Source of the DNA: Chloroflexota bacterium
Lineage (GTDB): Bacteria > Chloroflexota > Anaerolineae > Anaerolineales > Villigracilaceae
Assembly (NCBI GenBank): GCA_021796315.1
Contig: JAJYOH010000172.1
Coordinates: 1 to 10,323, forward strand
Direction: 5' to 3'
DNA length: 10,323 bases
The translations under genes and the position numbers were made by a program. The notes beneath the pieces are model-generated. The model did no database searches and was not told the DNA's origin. It saw only the letters and a program-made list of their open reading frames with translations. Positions 1 to 6,043 of this stretch are shown piece by piece (the stretch's first letter is position 1; each line of letters opens with the position of its first letter).

Positions 1-1
1 A

Positions 2-1036
2 CTCATCAAACACTTTGTGACGGATATTTCCGGCGTCACGCCGAACTGGACGCCGGAATCCATTATCGAGGATGCGGTGGCCCGGATTCAAAAACAGGTC
101 GGCAATGAACCCTTCGACAAAGCTCAGGGACCACGCGTGCTGGCGGCAGTCAGCGGCGGCGTGGATTCATCAGTGGCTGCGGCGCTGGTGCATAAAGCCA
201 TCGGCGACCAACTCGTGGCCGTTTTTGTGGACACGGGTTTATTGCGCAAAGATGAGCCTGAACAAGTGATCTCCACATTCCGCGAGAAGATGCACGCTGA
301 ATTGATCGCAGTCGAAGCGGGTGCAGATTTCATCGGCGCGTTGAAAGGCGTGACCGAGCCGGAACAAAAACGAAAAATCGTGGGAGAGAAATTCATCCGC
401 TTGTTTGAAGAGCAGGCCAAGAGTCTGGGCAAGCCGCGCTTTTTGGTACAGGGCACGATTTATCCAGACGTGGTCGAGTCGTCCGCGCCGGATCGCAACA
501 AAGCTGAGAGAATCAAGACTCATCACAACGTCGGCGGGCTGCCGGAGGACATGCAATTTGAACTGGTCGAGCCGCTTAGATATTTGTTCAAAGATGAGGT
601 GCGTTTAGTCGGCGAAGCGCTCGGGCTGCCGGAAGGGATGGTTTGGCGGCAGCCGTTCCCGGGTCCGGGCCTGACCGTGCGTTGTCTCGGCGAAGTGACG
701 CATGAACGCGTCGCAAAACTTCGCAATGCAGACGCCATCCTTTTGGAAGAATTAACCAAGGAAGGTTTTCTCGGAAAAAGCGGACAGGTTTCGCAGGCGT
801 TTGTTGTTCTGCTTCCAGTCCGTTCGGTGGGCGTGATGGGCGACCAACGCACGTATCAGGAAGCGGCGGCCATCCGTGCAGTTTCAACGGAGGATTTTAT
901 GACGGCTGATTGGGCGCGCCTGCCGCACGAGCTTTTGGCGCGTGTGGCGAATCGTATAGTTAACGAAGTGGACGGAATCAATCGGGTCGTGTATGATATT
1001 ACGAGCAAACCACCCGCCACAATCGAGTGGGAATGA
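2..1036 (+). CDS. guaA: GMP synthase (glutamine-hydrolysing), ATP-pyrophosphatase and dimerisation domains; 5' end cut by window edge
   Basis: Converts XMP to GMP with ATP and ammonia, the last step of guanine nucleotide synthesis in the cytosol. The frame is open to the window edge, so the GTG at 17 is internal; the codons before it (LIKHF) continue the family sequence and the glutamine amidotransferase domain lies outside the window. Numbering from that GTG, the PP-loop SGGVDSS is at 46-52, the segment [15 protein letters not shown] typical of GuaA lies near the middle, and the end [12 protein letters not shown] is the classic GuaA C-terminus, so the 3' end is intact. Full-length GuaA is usually about 510-540 residues; about 344 are visible. 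Odd: the residues EPFDKAQGP just before the PP-loop are encoded by a palindromic repeat and look like an insertion relative to the family. The next gene starts 30 bases downstream. Confidence 0.97.
   Translation, partial: LIKHFVTDISGVTPNWTPESIIEDAVARIQKQVGNEPFDKAQGPRVLAAVSGGVDSSVAAALVHKAIGDQLVAVFVDTGLLRKDEPEQVISTFREKMHAELIAVEAGADFIGALKGVTEPEQKRKIVGEKFIRLFEEQAKSLGKPRFLVQGTIYPDVVESSAPDRNKAERIKTHHNVGGLPEDMQFELVEPLRYLFKDEVRLVGEALGLPEGMVWRQPFPGPGLTVRCLGEVTHERVAKLRNADAILLEELTKEGFLGKSGQVSQAFVVLLPVRSVGVMGDQRTYQEAAAIRAVSTEDFMTADWARLPHELLARVANRIVNEVDGINRVVYDITSKPPATIEWE
110..129. repeat. Short palindromic dispersed repeat inside guaA
   Basis: The sequence cccttcgacaaagctcaggg has complementary ends (CCCT/AGGG) and closely resembles a small dispersed repeat that I recall from many environmental bacterial genomes (consensus about CCCTTCGACAAGCTCAGGG). 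Here it is in frame and encodes PFDKAQG, at the junction just before the PP-loop strand of GuaA, where other GuaA proteins run almost directly from a VG-type turn into the RVL strand. The repeat family is from memory and was not searched. Confidence 0.6.
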
Positions 1037-1066
1037 GTTGATTTAGATTGCGATTAGAGTGAAAGA

Positions 1067-1483
1067 ATGACCAGCCAAATTGAACCTCATCGACCGAAAA
1101 TAACAATGAAGCGCAGCCCGATTCCATCTTCGCCTGTGCATCCGCTTGCGGCGCTCACAACCGTTGTGTTGGATAATGTTTTCGGCGTCATTGAAATTGC
1201 AGATCCTCTCCTGCTGCTATTCACCGGTTTGGCAGTTGGAACGATCTGCACTGTAACTGTTGCTTTTGTGCAGCGGTTTATGTCAAAAGATGAGTGGGGG
1301 GCATCCATTGCCAAGGGACTGGTGATGGGCGTGATCGCAGGTGTCCCTTATCAGGTTACCGGCACTGCCGCAGGCGGTTTATTCCTGGCTTGGGCCGGGA
1401 TGCATGAATGGATCAGGCTGCCGTCTTCAACGGGAACATCAAGCAGCGATGACCACGATATCATCGATGTGGATCCGAAGTAA
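1067..1483 (+). CDS. Small hydrophobic membrane protein of unknown function
   Basis: I do not recognise a named family for this 138-residue protein. It has a polar N-terminus of about 25 residues, a strong hydrophobic segment at about 46-69, a short polar loop (QRFMSKDEWGAS), a second hydrophobic stretch at about 81-111 rich in Gly and Ala that may form one long or two short membrane segments, and an acidic Ser/Asp-rich tail (SSSDDHDIIDVDPK) probably exposed. No signal peptide or catalytic motif is evident. The ATG at 1067 has only a weak purine-rich stretch upstream (GAGTGAAAG); an in-frame ATG at 1106 is an alternative start that removes 13 residues. It lies 30 bases after guaA on the same strand, but nothing ties it functionally to purine synthesis. 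The reading frame is clean and codon use matches its neighbours, so it is very likely real. Confidence 0.8.
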   Translation: MTSQIEPHRPKITMKRSPIPSSPVHPLAALTTVVLDNVFGVIEIADPLLLLFTGLAVGTICTVTVAFVQRFMSKDEWGASIAKGLVMGVIAGVPYQVTGTAAGGLFLAWAGMHEWIRLPSSTGTSSSDDHDIIDVDPK

Positions 1484-1516
1484 GTAATAATCGCGCCAAT
1501 TTCCAGTTCAAGGGAC

Positions 1517-1540
1517 TTTGGAATTTTGCGAAATCCCAAA
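1517..1540. repeat. Imperfect inverted repeat in the 104-base gap before the FHA gene
   Basis: Arms TTTGGAATTT (1517-1526) and AAATCCCAAA (1531-1540) pair at 9 of 10 positions around a TGCG loop. No T-run follows, so it is a poor terminator; it could be an operator or part of the FHA gene promoter region. The ten bases GGAATTTTGC also recur directly at 1520-1529 and 1554-1563. The gap contains no obvious consensus promoter and no small gene. Confidence 0.35.
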
Positions 1541-1587
1541 CAAAACACAGAACGGAATTTTGCATCATCTTTGGTGCTCAGCAGCAA

Positions 1588-3480
1588 ATGCGTAAGTTGA
1601 TTCTTGCAGTTCTCAGCCTAATTCTTTTATTCGGATGGGGCTTGCCCATCCGCGTACACGCGCAAGCGCAAGCCGAAGCCGATCTTTATCCAGTGGACGC
1701 ATCGGCATTTCCAGTGATGTCATCCTTCCTGGATGCGTACGACGCTTCGGGCCGTTTCATTAGCGGACTCAAGCCCGGTGACGTGAGCATGATCGAAGAC
1801 GGCAAACCGCTCCCGGTTCAGCAACTGACCGAAATGGCAGTTCCCGCTCAAATCGTAATTGCGATCAATCCCGGACCTTCGCTCGCAATCCGCAACACAC
1901 AGGGCACGCCTCGCTTTCAAGCGGTTGTGCAAGCGCTCGACGCATGGGGGCAGAAACTTCCCGCAGATTTGCCAGACGATCTGAGTCTTGTCACAATTGC
2001 CGGGCCGATCATTTCACATGCCAGCGCAAAAGACTGGCTGGTGAGCTTGAATGCTTTCCAGCCCGATTTCCGCGCCACCACCCCCAACTTGCAATCGCTG
2101 GCCAGCGCCATCGACATTGCCGCCTCGCAGGAACCGCGCGTTGGGATGAAACGCGCCGTGTTGTTCATCACTCCGCACATGGACGATCCAAACATCGACA
2201 CGCTTTTGCAGCCGCTGATTCAAAAAGCGCAGCAAAACCGCGTGCATGTTTTCGTCTGGTTCGTGGACACAGACGTTTATGCGGCCACCACCAGTGCGGC
2301 GGCATTCAATAACCTGGCCATGCAAACCAACGGCGGATTCTTCGCCGCCACGAACGACACACAGCCTTATCCCGATCCCGAAACCTATTTCGCTCCGCTG
2401 CGAAGATTGTATTCACTCAAATACAACTCGGCGACAACCACAGGCGGACAACACACCCTCAGCATACAGATCACGAGCGCGGCAGGAAAGATCCAATCGG
2501 CAAATCAAACCTTCACGATAGATATTCAGCCGCCCAATCCGATCTTCGTCCAGCCGCCTTTACAGATCGTGCGCCACCCTCCAGATAACGATCCATACAA
2601 TGACAAAATCCTTTTGCCCGATACGCAGAAGATCGACATCATTATTGAGTTTCCCGACAAACATCGACGCCCGCTTGTCCGCACCACATTTTATGTAGAC
2701 GGCGTGATCGCGGCTGAAAACAAAGCCGCGCCGTTCGATACATTCACCTGGGACATCAGCAAATACAACATCAGCGGCGAACACAAGATCATGGTCGAAG
2801 CTGTGGACACGCTGGGGCTGAGCAAAACCAGCATGGAGATTCCGGTCACGGTCACAGTTGTCCAGCCGCCGCACGGCATCTCCGCCTTCTTCGCAAGATA
2901 TAAACAATACATCACCTACGGCGCGATCGGTCTGGCCGGGCTGGTATTGCTGTCCATTCTCTTCCTCGGCAGTATGCGCTCTTCCCTGGCGCGCGCACGA
3001 AAAACGCGCAAAGCAGCAGGCGATCCGCTTACTCAACCGATCCCGGCAACTGTCGAACCGGCAACAGGCCGGATCAAAAACGGACACGCCGCAAATGGAC
3101 GCGCCAAAAAGATGGATGCGCCTGCCTGGCTCCAACGCCTCACACCTGACCTGGCAGCGGCCTCCGTTTCCCCGATTCTCATCACAGAAAAAGAGACCAC
3201 CCTCGGTTCCGACCCCGTGCAATCAACTTACGTTCTCGATGACCCATCCATCAGCCCACGGCACGCGCGTCTGACCCAGGCCGATGACGGCGGCTATCTT
3301 TTGGCCGACGCAGGCACAGTAGCCGGCACCTGGGTCAACTTTGAGCCGCTGGGAAAAGAGGGCTATCCGCTCCGGCACGGTGACGTGGTACACTTCGGCC
3401 AATTAATTTTTCGCTTTGAATTAAAGGACCCGCCTCGCGCGGCGGAACCAAAAATTATCAAAGAGACTCCCTTGTCATGA
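1588..3480 (+). CDS. Membrane protein with signal peptide, degenerate VWA domain, TM helix and cytoplasmic FHA domain
   Basis: The 630-residue protein starts with a signal peptide (MRKL, hydrophobic to about 19, then VHAQA). Residues about 30-290 resemble a von Willebrand A-like domain: AQIVIAINPGPSLA at 87-100 sits where the first metal-site motif should be, and VLFITPHMDD at 191-200 matches the later central strand. The DxSxS metal site is replaced by NPGPS, so the domain probably does not bind metal normally. Residues about 315-425 look like beta-sandwich repeats (TTFYVDGVIAAENKAAPFDTFTWDI). A membrane helix at about 441-461 is followed by Arg/Lys, placing the C-terminus inside. An FHA domain fills about 528-612: TLGSDP, SPRHARL (S556, H559), GTWVN (N584) and LRHGDVVHFGQLIFRF; the usual Arg after the first Gly is Ser541. 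FHA domains bind phosphothreonine peptides. The next gene, a PP2C phosphatase, overlaps by four bases. The start ATG has no clear ribosome site. Confidence 0.9.
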   Translation: MRKLILAVLSLILLFGWGLPIRVHAQAQAEADLYPVDASAFPVMSSFLDAYDASGRFISGLKPGDVSMIEDGKPLPVQQLTEMAVPAQIVIAINPGPSLAIRNTQGTPRFQAVVQALDAWGQKLPADLPDDLSLVTIAGPIISHASAKDWLVSLNAFQPDFRATTPNLQSLASAIDIAASQEPRVGMKRAVLFITPHMDDPNIDTLLQPLIQKAQQNRVHVFVWFVDTDVYAATTSAAAFNNLAMQTNGGFFAATNDTQPYPDPETYFAPLRRLYSLKYNSATTTGGQHTLSIQITSAAGKIQSANQTFTIDIQPPNPIFVQPPLQIVRHPPDNDPYNDKILLPDTQKIDIIIEFPDKHRRPLVRTTFYVDGVIAAENKAAPFDTFTWDISKYNISGEHKIMVEAVDTLGLSKTSMEIPVTVTVVQPPHGISAFFARYKQYITYGAIGLAGLVLLSILFLGSMRSSLARARKTRKAAGDPLTQPIPATVEPATGRIKNGHAANGRAKKMDAPAWLQRLTPDLAAASVSPILITEKETTLGSDPVQSTYVLDDPSISPRHARLTQADDGGYLLADAGTVAGTWVNFEPLGKEGYPLRHGDVVHFGQLIFRFELKDPPRAAEPKIIKETPLS

Positions 3481-4340
3481 ACCGCTCCCAGCGCCCCCAT
3501 CTAAACGTCGCGGCTTTAAGCCACGCCGGGATGTCTGGCAAAAACAACGAAGACCGATATGCTGTTTCTTCATTCCTCGGCCGGGATGAAAAGCCTGTGC
3601 TGTTTGCCATCGTCGCAGACGGCATCGGCGGACATCGCGCCGGCGAAGTGGCCGCTGAACTGGCGGTTAATTACATCATTGAAAAAGTCTCTGCAAGCAA
3701 TGGCAACAAGCCCCTCGAAATTATGGAGTCTGCCATTCACATGGCCAGCCAGGCAATAGCCTCACGCTCCGCCAGCAAGACCGAGCAGCGCGGCATGGGT
3801 TCCACCTGCGCTTGTGTGTGGATCGAAGGCGACAGGCTTTACACAACTTACGTTGGCGACTCGCGCATCTATCTAATTCGAGATGGGAAAATACAACGTT
3901 TAACGGTGGACCACACCTGGGTCCAGGAAGCGATCGAGAAAGGCATCATCCTGCCGGAGCAGGCGCGCGACCATCCAAATGTGCACGTCATCCGCCGCCA
4001 TCTGGGATCGGTCGAATTGCCGCAGGTGGATTTCCGTCTGCGGTTAAGCGATGACGATAACAACGATAAAGCGCAAAAAAATCAGGGCGCAATTTTACGA
4101 GCCAATGATATTTTGTTGATCTGCACTGACGGCTTGACCGATCTTGTTTGGGACGATGAAATCCTGCGTGTGGTAACAACACGCACCGGCCTGAAATCCG
4201 CAGCAGAAGACCTGGTGGCGCAGGCCAATGAACGCGGCGGACACGATAACATCACGGTTATATTGCTGGGTGTACCTAACGAGAGATTTGTTCCGCCGCA
4301 AAAAAAGAAAGGCGTTTTTGAGCAATTGTTCGGAGAATAA
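3477..4340 (+). CDS. PP2C-family protein serine/threonine phosphatase
   Basis: A cytosolic metal-dependent phosphatase of the bacterial Stp/PrpC type that removes phosphate from Ser/Thr of proteins, opposing Hanks-type kinases. The 287 residues hold all core motifs in order: KNNEDRYAV (E25, D26), ADGIGGHRAGE (D48, G49), RGMGST (105-110), YVGDSRIYLIRDG (125-137), the DHTWVQE loop (145-151), ICTDGLTD (D218) and GGHDNITVI (D257, N258). These include the aspartates that hold the two catalytic metals, so it should be active. No membrane segment is present; the basic tail PPQKKKGVFEQLFGE follows the domain. The start is set by the ATGA overlap with the FHA gene stop, implying translational coupling, so reader and phosphatase are made together. 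A strong terminator follows directly. The partner kinase is not in the window. Confidence 0.95.
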   Translation: MNRSQRPHLNVAALSHAGMSGKNNEDRYAVSSFLGRDEKPVLFAIVADGIGGHRAGEVAAELAVNYIIEKVSASNGNKPLEIMESAIHMASQAIASRSASKTEQRGMGSTCACVWIEGDRLYTTYVGDSRIYLIRDGKIQRLTVDHTWVQEAIEKGIILPEQARDHPNVHVIRRHLGSVELPQVDFRLRLSDDDNNDKAQKNQGAILRANDILLICTDGLTDLVWDDEILRVVTTRTGLKSAAEDLVAQANERGGHDNITVILLGVPNERFVPPQKKKGVFEQLFGE

Positions 4341-4342
4341 AA

Positions 4343-4373
4343 AGAGACCGGTTTGAGCCGGTCTCTCTTTATT
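4343..4373. terminator. Bidirectional intrinsic terminator between convergent operons
   Basis: Nine-base arms AGAGACCGG (4343-4351) and CCGGTCTCT (4358-4366) enclose the loop TTTGAG. The plus strand continues CTTTATT, ending the FHA/PP2C operon three bases after its stop. On the minus strand the same hairpin is followed by TTTTTATT, so it can also stop transcription arriving from the plsY-like gene. Confidence 0.88.
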
Positions 4374-4378
4374 AAACT

Positions 4379-4521
4379 CTATCGGTAATAAGGCCAGGGC
4401 TCTTCCTATCCGCAGTTTACACGGATTTTCGCGGATTTTTCTCTTGAAAATTCTTTATCTGTGTAATCTGCTTGCACCGTGCGCAAGCACGCGTGCGGAA
4501 TCTGTGGATTATTTCCGATAA
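4379..4521. repeat. Degenerate 10-base-periodic intergenic repeat with hairpin, flanked by imperfect inverted ends
   Basis: This fills most of the 188-base gap between the PP2C and plsY-like genes; I see no gene in it. At 4410-4439 three successive 10-base units follow one pattern (ccgcagttta, cacggatttt, cgcggatttt), and related words recur at 4459-4470 (ctgtgtaatctg) and 4499-4509 (aatctgtggat). Between them a hairpin occupies 4474-4496: CGTGC/GCACG around a GCAA loop, extended by GCAC/GTGC with one bulged C. The ends ctatcggtaataa (4379-4391) and ttatttccgataa (4509-4521) are inverted copies at 11 of 13 positions. Confidence 0.5.
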
Positions 4522-4528
4522 TGTCTAT

Positions 4529-5134
4529 TTATCTTTTTCGGTCAAGCCAGAGTTCGCGGTATTGACGATTCCAGTCGATCAGAAAACGATAGGCGATAAC
4601 AAGTCCCACCGCGACCGCCACCCAAAACTCGATCCCGCGTTGGTTTATCAGCCACAATACAGGCGCAGCAGCGATTCCGGCGAAAACGCTGGCGCGCGCA
4701 GAATGATGAACGGTCAAAGTTAATACGATCAGAATTGCAACAGAGATCAGGAATGCAAGCGGGGAGACCGCCAACATACAACCGCCCGCGCTGGCAAGTC
4801 CCATGCCGCCGCGGAATTGAGCAAAGACCGGCCAGCAATGACCGATGACAACGAATGCGGCAGTTAGAGGGATAACCCACATTGCAGGCGCATATTTCAG
4901 GGCCAGCCAGGTGGGGATAAAGCCTTTCGCCAGGTCAAGGATCAGCACCGTCGCGCCCGGCCCAAATCCGGCCTGACGAATCGTGTTGGTTGTCGTCGCA
5001 TGACCGGAACCGGAATCGCGCACGTCCACACCTTTTGCAAAGCGTGTGATCCAGATCGAGAAGGGAAGCGAGCCGCTCAGATAGCCGAGAAGAGAAAAGC
5101 CGAGGACGGGGAGGAGAATATTCATACTGATCAA
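4529..5134 (-). CDS. plsY: PlsY-type acyl-phosphate:glycerol-3-phosphate acyltransferase, divergent active-site motifs
   Basis: PlsY is an inner-membrane enzyme that transfers an acyl group from acyl phosphate to glycerol-3-phosphate, the first step of phospholipid synthesis. The 201-residue length, several hydrophobic helices and three signatures fit: GSLPFS (21-26), DVRDSGSGHATTTN (37-50) and GHCWPVFAQFRGGMGLAS (98-115). Two differ from the family: the usual GSGNxGATN reads GSGHATTTN, and GGKG reads GGMG, replacing a Lys thought to bind phosphate (Met111). It may be a second, diverged copy with changed substrate or activity. The start chosen is TTG at 5134: the sequence TTGA overlaps the ywbE stop by four bases and GGAG lies eight bases upstream. 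The ATG at 5125 is the alternative (198 residues) but lies 17 bases from that GGAG. Last gene of the operon with ywbE and the HU-like gene. Confidence 0.87.
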   Translation of the reverse strand: MISMNILLPVLGFSLLGYLSGSLPFSIWITRFAKGVDVRDSGSGHATTTNTIRQAGFGPGATVLILDLAKGFIPTWLALKYAPAMWVIPLTAAFVVIGHCWPVFAQFRGGMGLASAGGCMLAVSPLAFLISVAILIVLTLTVHHSARASVFAGIAAAPVLWLINQRGIEFWVAVAVGLVIAYRFLIDWNRQYRELWLDRKR

Positions 5135-5334
5135 GCCAAAATCTCCTTCACTCTTCCCACCTGCCCATCCAGCAAGCGGACTTTGATACCGTGCGGGTGC
5201 GTGGGCGACTTGGTCAGGATATCCTTGACGATGCCTTTGGTCAATTTGCCGGTGGGCTGATCCTGTTTCAAAACGATCAGCACCGTCAGGCCGGGTTTGA
5301 TGTTGGAACGGGTTTGTCCATTCATGGGGTTCAT
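5131..5334 (-). CDS. ywbE: YwbE family protein (DUF2196)
   Basis: A 67-residue conserved protein matching the YwbE family almost throughout: NIKPGLTVLIVLKQDQPTGKLTKGIVKDILTKSP, then THPHGIKVRLLDGQVGRVKEIL. It looks like a small all-beta (SH3/OB-like) fold; the biochemical role of the family is not established to my knowledge. Start ATG at 5334 lies four bases after the HU-like gene stop; an ATG at 5325 would remove MNP and matches the common MNGQ start of relatives. Neither has a good ribosome site, so translational coupling to the upstream gene is likely. Its stop overlaps the plsY-like start (TTGA). Confidence 0.93.
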   Translation of the reverse strand: MNPMNGQTRSNIKPGLTVLIVLKQDQPTGKLTKGIVKDILTKSPTHPHGIKVRLLDGQVGRVKEILA

Positions 5335-5338
5335 GGCG

Positions 5339-5734
5339 TCAGTATAGCACGGGGTTATCGGGATGCTCGGCGTTCCACAGGGCCACTACATCAGCAGTCG
5401 TCATCCCGATGCTCTTTTTATTGCGGATGCGTCCGTTAAAGGAGCCGTTATTTAACGCCCGCTTCAGTTCCCGGTCGAGACGATGCGCCACGTCCAGTTC
5501 GCCCCGGTAGTTGATGTTCGGTAAATAAGTTCCCAGCCCCTCGAGCCTGACCCCGCGTCCTCGCTGGTTGAAATCCACTACCGCCCCCTGCAACCCCACC
5601 AGCACGCCGATCACGTCACTGTGACTCAATGTGGAGGTGGATGCCAGTAAATCGGCTACTTCGCGCCAACCGGCGGTCTCGCCATATACGATCTGCGGAC
5701 GGTAGTGATTTAGTGCGGAAATAAGGGATGCCAT
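5339..5734 (-). CDS. Small HU/IHF-like DNA-binding protein (tentative)
   Basis: 131 residues. The middle, about 23-85 (WREVADLLASTSTLSHSDVI, then GVLVGLQGAVVDFNQRGRGVRLEGLGTYLPNI and RGELD), resembles the variant HU-like DNA-binding domain: helices with a Leu-x-x-(A/H) rhythm, a 'GR-VRLEGLGT' turn and a basic C-terminal part (RLDRELKRALNNGSFNGRIRNKK). The tail MTTADVVALWNAEHPDNPVLY has no match I know. The frame runs 23 codons further upstream to 5803, but the ATG at 5734 is preceded by a near-perfect ribosome site, AGGAGGAG at 5739-5746, and the extra N-terminus would lie across a leader hairpin, so the shorter start is preferred. First gene of an operon with ywbE and the plsY-like gene, driven by a consensus promoter. 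An autoregulatory role is possible but only inferred. Confidence 0.8.
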   Translation of the reverse strand: MASLISALNHYRPQIVYGETAGWREVADLLASTSTLSHSDVIGVLVGLQGAVVDFNQRGRGVRLEGLGTYLPNINYRGELDVAHRLDRELKRALNNGSFNGRIRNKKSIGMTTADVVALWNAEHPDNPVLY

Positions 5735-5755
5735 GCGACTCCTCCTGTGCTGTTG

Positions 5756-5791
5756 GCGGACTCCCCCTGTCAAGCTGGGGAACTCATCCGC
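5756..5791 (-). promoter_or_regulatory. Leader hairpin just upstream of the HU-like gene
   Basis: In the roughly 100-base untranslated leader, GCGGA pairs with TCCGC at the base (5787-5791 with 5756-5760) and a second step pairs TCCCC with GGGGA across the loop containing agcttgaca, with a few unpaired bases between. It ends ten bases before the AGGAGGAG ribosome site, so it could influence translation start or mRNA stability. No riboswitch class is recognised. Confidence 0.4.
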
Positions 5792-5811
5792 ATCTTTTCC
5801 CAATACCCTGC

Positions 5812-5864
5812 CAGGATATTGAGACTATCCTTACAGGATATTATACGTTTGGTGGCAGGATATT
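5812..5864. promoter_or_regulatory. Three direct repeats at 22-base spacing overlapping the promoter (putative operators)
   Basis: The word CAGGATATT occurs at 5812-5820, 5834-5842 and 5856-5864, exactly 22 bases apart (about two helical turns), so a bound protein would sit on one DNA face. The copies abut the -35 box, overlap the -10 box and lie just inside the transcript. An inverted half-site at 5826-5831 makes TATCCT-tac-AGGATA (5826-5840) at the predicted start. Repression is the simplest reading; the regulator is unknown. Confidence 0.7.
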
Positions 5865-5869
5865 GTCAA
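5840..5869 (-). promoter_or_regulatory. Consensus sigma-70-type promoter of the HU-like/ywbE/plsY operon
   Basis: On the minus strand TTGACA (5869-5864) is followed after 18 bases by TATAAT (5845-5840), both perfect matches to the housekeeping consensus. The predicted start is near 5833, about 100 bases ahead of the HU-like ATG. Repeated 9-base elements overlap both boxes. Confidence 0.87.
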
Positions 5870-5932
5870 ATGGACAGCATGAGTTGGATAACTTCACAGG
5901 TCTTCTTGGTGAAAAGGTCTGCTTAAATGTCA

Positions 5933-5955
5933 GTTCCGACGCTGAGCGTCGGAAC
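5933..5955. repeat. Perfect short palindrome, hairpin-forming
   Basis: GTTCCGACGCT and its exact complement AGCGTCGGAAC meet around a single G. No T-run follows on either strand, so it is not a terminator. Its core is nearly identical to that of the terminator hairpin at 6008-6038. The gap 5870-6043 otherwise contains no gene that I can support. Confidence 0.65.
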
Positions 5956-5999
5956 CAGGGTCAAAGCTCGTTGAAGCTGGGCATTGGAACAAGGGCGGA

Positions 6000-6038
6000 A
6001 AATAAAAACTGGCTGCGACGCTCTGCGTCGCAGCCAGT
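6000..6038 (-). terminator. Intrinsic terminator of the DinB-family gene
   Basis: Fourteen-base perfect arms (ACTGGCTGCGACGC at 6008-6021, complement at 6025-6038) enclose a three-base loop. On the minus strand the hairpin starts five bases after the dinB-like stop and is followed by TTTTATTTT, the expected U-tract. The plus strand has no such tract. Confidence 0.88.
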
Positions 6039-6043
6039 AATGT

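Noticed and set aside
2560..3222. Minus-strand frame of 220 codons opposite the FHA gene
   Set aside because: Antisense to the FHA/VWA protein; Cys/Arg-rich sequence without family features.
4410..4509. CRISPR-like or tandem array
   Set aside because: Units are only about 10 bases, degenerate, without spacers of constant length, and no cas genes are present.
5215..5224. Extra operator-like palindrome AGGATATCCT inside ywbE
   Set aside because: It matches 8 of 9 bases of the promoter element but encodes conserved residues KDIL and is out of register with the 22-base array; probably chance.
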